A stretch of 64,000 nucleotides of DNA from Dyadobacter tibetensis Y620-1 (GTDB taxonomy: Bacteria > Bacteroidota > Bacteroidia > Cytophagales > Spirosomataceae), in contig NZ_AZQN01000011.1 in the NCBI RefSeq assembly GCF_000566685.1, positions 57,247-121,246 of the forward strand. Reading direction: 5' to 3'. Shown piece after piece: positions 7,303-16,075 of this stretch. Position numbers and translations under genes: made by a program. Under the pieces are notes generated by a model, which was not told where the DNA came from, searched no databases, and was given only the letters and a program-made list of their open reading frames with translations. Every line of letters begins with the position of its first letter. The first letter of the stretch is position 1.

Positions 7303-10300
7303 ATGAAACATCTTTCGATTAGCAAATCGGCCTGGATGTCGCTACTGTTCATAATCAGTGGCTTAGCCGTTCAGGCCCAATTTTCCCTCTCTGGAACGGT
7401 TACAGATGCGGCAACCAACAGCCCCTTGGTAGGGGTGAGCTTACAGGTCAAAGGTAAGGTGATCGGGACCATCACCGATCAGGAGGGTAAATTCAGTTTT
7501 AGTACTACGACAGCACCTCCCTATACTCTGGTTATTTCTTCGGTGGGTTACGCCACCCAGGAGCAGGAAATATCTCCAGGACAAACCAATGTTAACATTT
7601 CGATGGAGGAGCAGGTGGTTCTGGGCAGGGAGCTGGTCGTGTCGGCTTCCCGCGTAGAAGAGAGTGTTATGCAGTCGCCCGTTTCCATCGAGAAGATTGA
7701 TATACGAACCATCCGGGAAACCCCACAAGCGTCCTTTTATGATGCATTACAAAATCTAAAAGGAATAGAAATGAGTACTCAGTCTCTTACCTTCAGGTCG
7801 GTGAGTACCAGGGGATTCGGGGCTAACGGTAACACCCGGGTGGTGCAGCTCATCGACGGTATGGACAATCAGGCACCGGGATTGAATTTCCCGGTAGGAA
7901 ATGTGGCCGGTATTCCGGAGCTCGACGTGGAGAGCGTGGAGGTCCTGCCTGGGGCCGCATCGGCACTGTATGGTCCGAATGCCATCAATGGTATCATTCT
8001 TATGAACAGCAAATCGCCGTTTACCTATCAGGGCCTGAGTGCATATGGTAAAACAGGAATCATGCATGCGGAGAACCGCACTAAAGTCAACACTCCTTTT
8101 TATGACGTGGGGGTTCGATATGCGAAGGCTTTTAATAATAAAATTGCCTTTAAATTGAATGCTTCCTACCTGACGGCCAAAGACTGGCAGGCTAACGACT
8201 ATCGCGACCAGAGCTATACCAATGGTACAACATTGCAGAATAACGATGGGAATGTCATGAATAATCCCTTGTATAATGGTGTGAATTACCTGGGAGATGG
8301 AAATGTAGGAGCTAATTTTGGGGCTGGTGCTTATGCATCGCTATACGGAAATGGCCTGCCCGGGGATGGGCAAAACGGCACTTCGGCGGTTCTAGGTGCC
8401 ATCATGACTACCCCTGTGACGGCAACAGGGGCCACCTTGCCTCAGCTTCTCGGAGGAAGTTCGATGGAACAGCAAATCGCCGTAAGCCGAAATATCTTTA
8501 ATCAGATCGTACCCAATAGTCTATACATACCTGCCCCAGGATATGCCGAAAATCAACTTACCAACTACCCAGCGAAAAGCTTGAAGTTAAATGCTTCTGT
8601 ACATTATAGAATAAACGACGATATTGAAGCCATTGTTCAGGCTAATTGGGGAAGAGGGTCGGCGGTATATACGGCTGCTGATCGCTATAATATTCAGAAT
8701 TTTTCTATAGGGCAATATAAGGCAGAGGTACGGGGAAGCAACTTCTTTGTGCGAGCCTACACGACCCGAGAAAATTCGGGAGATGCTCATGCCCTGGGTG
8801 TTTTGGGTGACCTGTTGAGCCAACGATATCTGGTGAGTATAGGCCAGGCACTGCCTGGAGTCTTACCTGGTTTTGTAAATACCTCTTTAAATAATTATGC
8901 CGGCGCTTTCTTGCAAAGTTTTACTGCCGGCTTGGGGCAAGGGCTGTCACAGCCTGCTGCTCTGGCAGCGGCCTACCAGGCGGCCAACACCTTTGCCAGT
9001 GCCAATAGCAAGTCTTGGCTTCAGGCGGCTATCGATCCCTCTGTTGCTGCAGCCAACGCGGCCTACCTGCCAGGCGGTACGCTATTCCAATCTTCTATAG
9101 ATGATATTAAAAAGAAGCCGATTCCTAATGGGGCGAAGTTTCTGGATAAGTCTAATCTTCTACATGGGGAGTTTATGTATAATTTTAATAAACAGATCAG
9201 TCCCCAGGTAGTGGAGCTGGTGGTAGGAGCCAACTACCGGCAATACGATCTCAATTCGGAGGGGACCCTCTTCGAAACTCAGGATGGAACGCCGGAAGGG
9301 AAGGAATTTAACATCAATGAATGGGGTGCTTATGCTCAGGGATCCAAGACTTTTAAGGACGTTTTTAAATTGACAGCCTCTTTGAGATACGATAAAAATG
9401 AAAATTTTAAGGGTCAATTTAGCCCACGTATTTCTGGGGTGCTAACGGTTGCCAAAGACCATAACTTTCGGGCTTCCTTTCAGCGTGGCTTCCGTATTCC
9501 CACCACACAAAATCAATATATCAATCTAAAAACGCCCAACGTTCGTCTGGTAGGAGGATTGCCGCTGTTCCGGGATAAATATGCTATGGAGTCCAATCCA
9601 GTGTATGCCCAAACGGATGTTACTGCGCAAAATCTGGCCAGTGGAAATCTTGCCCCCTACCAATTCAAAGAATGGGAGCCTGAACGTGTAGAAACCTATG
9701 AGGTAGGCTATAAGGCTGTTTTAGGTGGCAAGGTATATGTTGATGCATTTTATTACTATAACCGATTTCTGACTTTCGACGGGGTGCAGGTCGTACTACA
9801 GAAGATAAATCCCAATGGTCCCATCACGGATCTGGCCGATCCCTCCAAGCGACAGGCATATAGCTTTCCTGTCAACGCATCTCAGGTGGTCAAGAATTCG
9901 GGTTGGGGCATTGGTGCCGACTATGTATTGGGAAAAGGCTATACTTTCAGTGCTAATGTTACGATGAACCAACTGAATAACGGTGCGGAATTGAAAAAGA
10001 ACGACCCTTCTTTTGTTTCATTCTTTAATTCGCCCAAGTACCGCTATAACTTAGGGTTTTCTAACCGCGACATCAACCGCAGTGGTTGGGGGTTTGGAGT
10101 AACCTTCCGGCAGCAAACCGAAATGGTATGGCACTCCACCTTTGCGAGCATAGCAGCTACAGTAGGCGACCATACGGTGATACCGGGATATTCTACCCTG
10201 GATGCACAAATCAGCAAAAAAATCATCCCGATCCGATCCATCATTAAAGTGGGTGGCACCAACCTTACTGGAAAGCTGTATACTACCGGATGGGCCAATC

Positions 10301-10359
10301 CATCGGTGGGCTCCATGTATTATGTGTCTGTCACCTTCGACGAATTGTTTAGCCGTTAG
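7303..10359 (+). CDS. TonB-dependent outer-membrane receptor with CarboxypepD_reg domain
   Basis: Energised uptake of an unknown ligand across the outer membrane. 1018 residues: signal peptide ending VQAQ (about 1-25), a carboxypeptidase-regulatory-like beta-sandwich (about 27-110), plug domain (about 125-240, with LKGIEMSTQ, TRGFGANGNTRVVQLIDG and VEVLPGAASALYGPNAINGI), then a long beta-barrel ending in an aromatic-rich strand (YYVSVTFDELFSR). No SusD-like gene follows, so it is not a classic SusCD pair. It is longer than most iron-siderophore receptors of the class. Substrate cannot be read from the sequence. It has its own terminator and is probably monocistronic. Confidence 0.92.
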   Translation: MKHLSISKSAWMSLLFIISGLAVQAQFSLSGTVTDAATNSPLVGVSLQVKGKVIGTITDQEGKFSFSTTTAPPYTLVISSVGYATQEQEISPGQTNVNISMEEQVVLGRELVVSASRVEESVMQSPVSIEKIDIRTIRETPQASFYDALQNLKGIEMSTQSLTFRSVSTRGFGANGNTRVVQLIDGMDNQAPGLNFPVGNVAGIPELDVESVEVLPGAASALYGPNAINGIILMNSKSPFTYQGLSAYGKTGIMHAENRTKVNTPFYDVGVRYAKAFNNKIAFKLNASYLTAKDWQANDYRDQSYTNGTTLQNNDGNVMNNPLYNGVNYLGDGNVGANFGAGAYASLYGNGLPGDGQNGTSAVLGAIMTTPVTATGATLPQLLGGSSMEQQIAVSRNIFNQIVPNSLYIPAPGYAENQLTNYPAKSLKLNASVHYRINDDIEAIVQANWGRGSAVYTAADRYNIQNFSIGQYKAEVRGSNFFVRAYTTRENSGDAHALGVLGDLLSQRYLVSIGQALPGVLPGFVNTSLNNYAGAFLQSFTAGLGQGLSQPAALAAAYQAANTFASANSKSWLQAAIDPSVAAANAAYLPGGTLFQSSIDDIKKKPIPNGAKFLDKSNLLHGEFMYNFNKQISPQVVELVVGANYRQYDLNSEGTLFETQDGTPEGKEFNINEWGAYAQGSKTFKDVFKLTASLRYDKNENFKGQFSPRISGVLTVAKDHNFRASFQRGFRIPTTQNQYINLKTPNVRLVGGLPLFRDKYAMESNPVYAQTDVTAQNLASGNLAPYQFKEWEPERVETYEVGYKAVLGGKVYVDAFYYYNRFLTFDGVQVVLQKINPNGPITDLADPSKRQAYSFPVNASQVVKNSGWGIGADYVLGKGYTFSANVTMNQLNNGAELKKNDPSFVSFFNSPKYRYNLGFSNRDINRSGWGFGVTFRQQTEMVWHSTFASIAATVGDHTVIPGYSTLDAQISKKIIPIRSIIKVGGTNLTGKLYTTGWANPSVGSMYYVSVTFDELFSR

Positions 10360-10368
10360 TATAGGCCG

Positions 10369-10410
10369 CTACCCGACCTATACTTTTGTTAGGTCGGGTA
10401 GTTTACTTTT
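10369..10410 (+). terminator. Terminator of the TonB receptor gene
   Basis: 12-bp perfect stem (10369-10380 with 10390-10401) then TTTACTTTT; it lies between convergent genes 10 bp after the receptor stop. Confidence 0.85.
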
Positions 10411-11044
10411 CTCCGAAAGACAAATCGCCAGCGTCTCCAAGACCTGGAACGATATAATACTGCTCATTTAATCCCTTGTCGACGGTGCCTAGCCACAGAT
10501 GGCATTGGGGGATGCGCTCTCTAAGGTATTTTACTCCCTCTTCGCTTCCCAATACCGCGGCAATATGCGTCTGAGCAGGCATTCCAAACCGGAGTAAGGC
10601 ATGGTAGGCCTTTTCCATAGAACGACCGGTAGCTAGCATGGGATCCATCAGAATCAGGGTTTTGCCTGTGAGGTCGGGACTGGTAATATAGTCCATTTCG
10701 ACTTCAAACTCGTCATCAAGAAGATTATGACCCCGATAGGCTCCTATAAAAGCATTATCAGCCTGGTCGAAAACATTTAAAAATCCTTGGTGTAAAGGCA
10801 GACCTGCCCGAAGAATTGTTCCTAGTACCACGGGTTTTAGCAGCTTTCTAGAGTCAGACATCCCAAGGGGGGATTCAACGGTCTGGTGTCTATAGCTAAG
10901 CGTTTTGGAGATTTCGTAGGCAAGCAGCTCCCCTATTCTTTCAATATTTCTGCGAAAACGCATGCGATCCTTTTGGACATGAATATCGCGTAATTCGGAA
11001 AGGTAATGGTCGGCAATAGAAGGCTGCTGCGAAAGTAAATACAT
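10403..11044 (-). CDS. upp: Uracil phosphoribosyltransferase
   Basis: Salvages uracil to UMP using PRPP. 213 residues, normal length. It shows the conserved LGTILRAGLPLHQGF region, the MDYITSPDLTGK beta-hood and the PRPP-binding motif LILMDPMLATGRSM (about residues 130-143). The C-terminal uracil-binding stretch is YYIVPGLGDAGDLSFG, with the PGLGDAGDR-like motif carrying L for R. Convergent with the TonB receptor, whose terminator overlaps its 3' end. Single-gene unit. Confidence 0.95.
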   Translation of the reverse strand: MYLLSQQPSIADHYLSELRDIHVQKDRMRFRRNIERIGELLAYEISKTLSYRHQTVESPLGMSDSRKLLKPVVLGTILRAGLPLHQGFLNVFDQADNAFIGAYRGHNLLDDEFEVEMDYITSPDLTGKTLILMDPMLATGRSMEKAYHALLRFGMPAQTHIAAVLGSEEGVKYLRERIPQCHLWLGTVDKGLNEQYYIVPGLGDAGDLSFGEK

Positions 11045-11169
11045 AACTTTGGAAGTTTTTAGTCTCTAGTATGCAAGATAATACAAATTCATTCACGTAA
11101 TTTGAAACTTTTGTGAAACACGCTTCTGTATGAAACCGGGCATGCGTATAGAATTATTTTATACATCCT

Positions 11170-12912
11170 ATGTATCAAAGAATTATCGGGTATTTTATAT
11201 TCCTATTTAATATACTATTTTCCTTCGCTTCCATCGCTCAGAGTGCATTTATACCAATGAATGATGACTATCAGCATCTGATTGAGCGATTGGAAATTAA
11301 GCGTGGGAAATTAAGCGAAGGATTTAATTATAATATCAAGCCTCTAGAAAGAAAGGCCGTTGTGGCGCTCACCGATTCTATTTTGAAGGAAGGGACGACC
11401 AGTCTTACTGCACGTGATTGGGAAGCAATCGACTACCTTCGCGAGGATAGCTGGGAATGGACCAAAAATTTTGCGGCCACCGATTCTTTATACTACAATC
11501 GCCTGGCTCGCCTGGGGTACTACCAGAAACGCGCTCGGAATTCGGAGAATCCACGCTTTTGGAAACATGCCGCCGATTTGTATAGTCATCATGGAAAGGA
11601 TTGGGATCTTCATTTCAATTTTGTAACCAATAATTTTATAGGGATTGATGATAATGCAAGCCCTAATAAAGCCATATTCTTCTCTGGACGGGGGGTAGAA
11701 ATGCGGGGCATGATCAATGAGAAACTAGGGTTCTACACCTTTGTCGCCGATAACCAGGGGCGTTTTCCTGAGTATGTTAAAGATTTTTCACCGAAATATA
11801 GTTTTCCTGGCGAGGGACTGGCCAAAAGCACGAAAAATGGCGGAGTAGACTTTCTTTCTGCCCGGGGATATATCACCTTTAAGCCCCTAAAAAGTATTAA
11901 TGTCAAATTCGGAAACGACTACCAATCCTTTGGCAGTGGATATCGGTCGATGATCCTTTCAGACAACAGCAGTCCTTATCTTTTTCTTCGCCTGGATACC
12001 CGTTTTGGCAGATTTCATTATACCAATTTATGGACCAGTATGATCAATGATCAATCCAATACGGGTCGCGATGGGCTGAGGAGCAAGAAGTTTGCAGCCA
12101 TCCATCATCTGAGCTTTAATATAACCGACAGAATGAATGTGGGTGTGTTTGAAGCTGAAATTTTTAGCCGGGACTCTTTAGGCGGTGGCTATGACTTTAA
12201 TTATCTGAATCCAATTATTTTTTATCGATATGTAGAATCTTATATTGGTAGTGAAGACAATGCGCTCCTAGGGCTAGACTTTCGTTGGCTGATTGGGAAT
12301 AAAATGTCGGTGTACAGCCAATTCGTGTTAGACGAATTCCTGACAAAATATATGTTCAATGGCAGCAAATCCTGGACGAATAAATATAGCTTTCAGTTGG
12401 GGAGTAAATACATCGATGCCTTCGAAATTCCTAACCTGGACCTCCAGGCCGAATATAATCTGGCCAGGCCCTATACCTATTCCCATAAAGATGGGGGACG
12501 GAATTACACTCATTATGGACAATCTCTGGCACACCCTCTAGGAGCTAATTTCCGTGAATTCTTGGGGATTGCCCGCTATAAGTTCAATCCTCGGTTGTCG
12601 GCTTATGGTACACTTATGTGGGTAGATCAGGGAAGGGATTTGCCTGGGTCGGAGCGAAGCTATGGAGGCGACCTGATGAAAAATTACGATTTACGATATT
12701 TCGAGACTGGAAATAGAATAGGACAAGGAGTAAGTGCTAAAACTACCCTGGCCGATTTGCGCCTGAGCTATTCTCTGGCACATAACTTATTTTTGGATGG
12801 ACGCCTGGTATATCGCAAGGTGAAATCTCCCGACCCTACCTACGCCAATAAATCTCATTTATTTAGTTTTGCTGTACGCTATAATATCGCTTATCGTCAG
12901 CAAACATATTGA
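11170..12912 (+). CDS. Outer-membrane beta-barrel protein, Wzi/RemB-like
   Basis: 580 residues with a signal peptide (cleavage near ASIAQ, residue 24). A short helical region (about 30-110) is followed by a long run of amphipathic strands ending in an aromatic residue. The stretch KFGNDYQSFGSGYRSMILSDN followed by PYLFLRLDTRFGRF resembles the core of the capsule-assembly Wzi family; the same family includes the RemB gliding protein of Flavobacterium. I infer an envelope role, such as surface polysaccharide attachment or motility, without proof. It is followed by nadC after 24 bp and by another barrel gene, so the three may be cotranscribed. Confidence 0.65.
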   Translation: MYQRIIGYFIFLFNILFSFASIAQSAFIPMNDDYQHLIERLEIKRGKLSEGFNYNIKPLERKAVVALTDSILKEGTTSLTARDWEAIDYLREDSWEWTKNFAATDSLYYNRLARLGYYQKRARNSENPRFWKHAADLYSHHGKDWDLHFNFVTNNFIGIDDNASPNKAIFFSGRGVEMRGMINEKLGFYTFVADNQGRFPEYVKDFSPKYSFPGEGLAKSTKNGGVDFLSARGYITFKPLKSINVKFGNDYQSFGSGYRSMILSDNSSPYLFLRLDTRFGRFHYTNLWTSMINDQSNTGRDGLRSKKFAAIHHLSFNITDRMNVGVFEAEIFSRDSLGGGYDFNYLNPIIFYRYVESYIGSEDNALLGLDFRWLIGNKMSVYSQFVLDEFLTKYMFNGSKSWTNKYSFQLGSKYIDAFEIPNLDLQAEYNLARPYTYSHKDGGRNYTHYGQSLAHPLGANFREFLGIARYKFNPRLSAYGTLMWVDQGRDLPGSERSYGGDLMKNYDLRYFETGNRIGQGVSAKTTLADLRLSYSLAHNLFLDGRLVYRKVKSPDPTYANKSHLFSFAVRYNIAYRQQTY

Positions 12913-12936
12913 TCCTTTACACTTAAGAAACTAGCT

Positions 12937-13812
12937 ATGACCACCCTCATACCCACCAATCCCCATCAGATTGAAGACCTTATTCGGCTTGCCCTGCTAG
13001 AAGACATAGGCGAAGGCGATCATTCGACACTTTCCTGCGTACCTCAGTCAGGCACTAATCAGGCGCATCTTCTGGTGAAGCAGGAAGGGGTGATCGCTGG
13101 TGTTGCCGTGGCCTTAAAGATATTCGAAGAAACTGCACGGCAATATGGCTTTCAACCCTTGGAAATTGATGTAAGGATACAGGATGGTTTTTCAGTAAAA
13201 AAAGGCGATATTGTATTGACGGTGGCCGGGAGTTCCCAGCTGATTTTAATGGCCGAAAGGTTGGTGCTAAATACGATGCAACGGATGAGCGGCATCGCGA
13301 CCTATACCAGCATGATGGCAGCATTGATTGCCGACCTGCCTGTAAAGTTGCTCGATACGCGGAAGACGACACCCAATTTCAGGCTGTTCGAAAAGATGGC
13401 TGCTCAGATTGGGGGAGCCAACAACCACCGTATGGGCCTATATGATATGATCATGTTAAAAGACAATCACATCGACTATGCAGGTGGTATTACTGCAGCG
13501 ATTAACAGTACAAACGATTATCTTGAGAAAACAGGGAAAAATCTTAGCATAGAGATTGAAACTCGGAATCTAAAGGAAGTCGATGAAGTATTGCAAAATG
13601 GGAGGGTGAATACCATTATGCTGGATAATTTTTCGCTTTTCGACTTGGCAGAGGCGGTAAGACGGATAGACGGTAGGTTCGAAACTGAAGCCTCGGGTAA
13701 TATCACAGAATCTACGATACGGGAAGTAGCTCTTACAGGTGTGGATGGAATCTCGAGCGGAGCAATCATCCACCAAGCCAGAAGTCTGGATTTAAGCCTT
13801 AAAGCCTTTTAA
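12937..13812 (+). CDS. nadC: Nicotinate-nucleotide pyrophosphorylase (carboxylating), quinolinate phosphoribosyltransferase
   Basis: Converts quinolinate and PRPP to nicotinate mononucleotide in de novo NAD synthesis. 291 residues: N-terminal LALLEDIGEGDHST motif, LNTMQRMSGIATYT, the substrate-binding LLDTRKTTPNFRLFEK, then GGANNHRMGLYDMIMLKDNH, and the barrel motif IMLDNFS with SGNI near 245-250. All typical NadC motifs are intact. It sits between two outer-membrane barrel genes with short gaps (24 and 27 bp), an odd functional mix that looks like a housekeeping gene in a loosely organised operon. nadA and nadB are not here. Confidence 0.96.
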   Translation: MTTLIPTNPHQIEDLIRLALLEDIGEGDHSTLSCVPQSGTNQAHLLVKQEGVIAGVAVALKIFEETARQYGFQPLEIDVRIQDGFSVKKGDIVLTVAGSSQLILMAERLVLNTMQRMSGIATYTSMMAALIADLPVKLLDTRKTTPNFRLFEKMAAQIGGANNHRMGLYDMIMLKDNHIDYAGGITAAINSTNDYLEKTGKNLSIEIETRNLKEVDEVLQNGRVNTIMLDNFSLFDLAEAVRRIDGRFETEASGNITESTIREVALTGVDGISSGAIIHQARSLDLSLKAF

Positions 13813-13839
13813 TTGACCCACGCTTACCTCTGGTAGCGT

Positions 13840-15936
13840 ATGGAATCCTGTCTACGAAGCACTTCGTGCTGCCTTATCACCATTCTCCTGTTGGGTAGTA
13901 CCCTTCTGGTCATGAGGACCTATGCCCAAGAGCCACCGCGTCCCGAAATCAATCTTGCTGAATTTGTACAGCAGCGTCTGCCCCTGGAGTCTGAGGCTTC
14001 CGATCAAACCGATCTATTTGAGGCCCTCCTATTGCTATACACCAATCCTCTGGATCTGAATCGGGCTACAGCAGATGAGCTAGCTGCTATTATGTTGTTG
14101 AGCGATACTCAGATTCTTTCGTTTTTAACATATAGAAGTCAGGTAGGGACTTTGTTGTCTGTTTACGAGCTACAGGCAGTACCAGGCTTCGATATGGAAA
14201 CTATTCAAAATCTTGTTCCATTTGTGATGGTACAAATGGTGACGGCCTCACTCCGAGAGTCGTTTCGCAATCCGACTCAGCATTTCCTTATGGTAAGAAC
14301 CTCCCGGATTTTGGAGAGTCAAAAAGGTTTTGGCCCTCCGGATAGCAGCTCCCGGTCCAGTGCAAGATATGAGGGGCCAGCATGGAATGGCTATCTACGT
14401 TACCGAAAGTCAAGGGCCGGATCCTACAGTATCGGATTTACCCTCGACAAGGATGCAGGAGAGAGGCCGTGGACTTGGAATCCGCAAAAACATATGTTTG
14501 GTATGGATTACTCCTCCTTTCATGCCCAGCTCATGAATAGAGGATTTTTAAAAAATATAGTGGTGGGCGACTACCAGGTGCAAGCCGGACAAGGGCTGGT
14601 GCTGGCAGCGGGATTTTCTCTCGGAATGGGGTCGGAAGTAATACGAAGCACCTACCGCAGTAGTCTGGGGGTAAGGCCCTACACTTCGGCCATGGAGGCC
14701 AATTATTTTAGAGGAGCAGCCTCGACCTTTATGTTTGGTAAAAACACAGAGGCAACATTATTTGTCTCTTCCACGCGCCGCGATGCCAGCCTTGGTACGA
14801 GTCTGGCCGATAGCAGTCAGATTCTGATTACCTCACTGGTCAGTTCCGGCTACCACCGTACCCCAGCGGAAAGGCAGAAGCAGGGAATTATTCCGGAGCG
14901 GAACATGGGAATGCATCTACTTCATCGTTTTAGGGCAGGGCAAGTGGGGTTAACTTCTCTTTACACACATTATAGCCTCGCCATTCAGAAAAGGAATGTT
15001 CCCTATAACCGATTTGAATTTTCGGGAAAAGATAATTTCGTCGTAGGTCTTCATGCTAATTATCTATGGCAGAATCTCCATTTTTTTGGAGAAGGAGCCC
15101 GGTCTCAAAGCGGTGGAATGGGGGCAGTTGCAGGAATTATTGCCGGTATGGGCAAAACCATTGACTTCAGCCTGCTTTTGCGCTATTATGGCCAGAACTT
15201 TCATACGTTCTACGGACGTCCGTTAAGTGAGTCTAGCAGGGCTATCAATGAAAGAGGTGCCTACTGGGGCCTTAGATTCAGTCCGAATCGCCATTGGCAG
15301 GTGAGTGCCTATTACGATCATTTTACATTTCCCTGGCTTAAATATCTGATCAATAGCCCATCAGATGGACATACATTCTATTTTCATACCCTATATAAAC
15401 CTAATAAAAGGGTGTCAATCTATAGCCTCTATCAAGAGAAGCATAAGGAGCGAAATCTGCCAAATAGTCCAGAGACTATCCCTCCTATTATATTATCGAT
15501 GCGGCGTGCGGCCTTAGTGAATTTTCAAATTGAAAAGCCTATGAAATACCTGTTCAGAACCAGGTTCCAATATGGGACGCAGAATTATGTGGGATATAGC
15601 CGAAGTCATGGATTTACCTTGGTACAGGACGCCACCTGGAAGTTTGGACGTGGAGAAATCAGTGGACGGGTGGCCATTTTCAATACAGACGATTATGACA
15701 GTCGTCAGTACGTTTATGAGAAAGATGTACTCTATGCCTTTTCCATTCCTGCCTATTACGATGTGGGAACCAGGCATTATGTTCTGATGAAATATAATGT
15801 TACCAAAGAATTGAAATTATGGTTACGATGGTCTCAAACCCGTTATAAACGTCTGGAAACGATAGGATCTGGGCTGAGCGAAATACAGGGTAATACCCGA
15901 AGTGACCTAAAGCTGCAGGTGCTCTATCAGTTTTGA
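13840..15936 (+). CDS. Outer-membrane beta-barrel protein with N-terminal helix-hairpin-helix domain
   Basis: 698 residues. A signal peptide (about 1-30, ending YAQ) is followed by an acidic linker, then a ComEA-like helix-hairpin-helix pair at about 65-130. This pair shows NPLDLNRATADELAAI, FLTYRSQVG and ELQAVPGFD, matching the order of the DNA-binding HhH of ComEA. From about residue 140 to the end come amphipathic beta-strands with an aromatic terminal residue (LQVLYQF), as in outer-membrane barrels. Known as a conserved family of unknown function in Bacteroidota. A periplasmic HhH on a barrel invites a DNA-handling role, but the HhH may serve protein contacts instead. Follows nadC by 27 bp. 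Confidence 0.75.
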   Translation: MESCLRSTSCCLITILLLGSTLLVMRTYAQEPPRPEINLAEFVQQRLPLESEASDQTDLFEALLLLYTNPLDLNRATADELAAIMLLSDTQILSFLTYRSQVGTLLSVYELQAVPGFDMETIQNLVPFVMVQMVTASLRESFRNPTQHFLMVRTSRILESQKGFGPPDSSSRSSARYEGPAWNGYLRYRKSRAGSYSIGFTLDKDAGERPWTWNPQKHMFGMDYSSFHAQLMNRGFLKNIVVGDYQVQAGQGLVLAAGFSLGMGSEVIRSTYRSSLGVRPYTSAMEANYFRGAASTFMFGKNTEATLFVSSTRRDASLGTSLADSSQILITSLVSSGYHRTPAERQKQGIIPERNMGMHLLHRFRAGQVGLTSLYTHYSLAIQKRNVPYNRFEFSGKDNFVVGLHANYLWQNLHFFGEGARSQSGGMGAVAGIIAGMGKTIDFSLLLRYYGQNFHTFYGRPLSESSRAINERGAYWGLRFSPNRHWQVSAYYDHFTFPWLKYLINSPSDGHTFYFHTLYKPNKRVSIYSLYQEKHKERNLPNSPETIPPIILSMRRAALVNFQIEKPMKYLFRTRFQYGTQNYVGYSRSHGFTLVQDATWKFGRGEISGRVAIFNTDDYDSRQYVYEKDVLYAFSIPAYYDVGTRHYVLMKYNVTKELKLWLRWSQTRYKRLETIGSGLSEIQGNTRSDLKLQVLYQF

Positions 15937-15941
15937 AATCT

Positions 15942-15949
15942 TATCTTTG
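15942..15949 (+). promoter_or_regulatory. Putative recQ promoter -7 box
   Basis: TATCTTTG fits TAnnTTTG and is followed by C, as usual in Cytophagales. It lies 134 bp before the chosen recQ start; no clear -33 element. Confidence 0.4.
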
Positions 15950-16075
15950 CATAAATTTTGAAATAACACGCCAAAGGGTGTTCGGCTTCAGGCCCTACTC
16001 TGGTCAATTGTTTCCTAAAGGAATGGTTTTGTGAAAGGGCAAGGTTAATTGTCCATTATGATCGGTAAATTAGAA

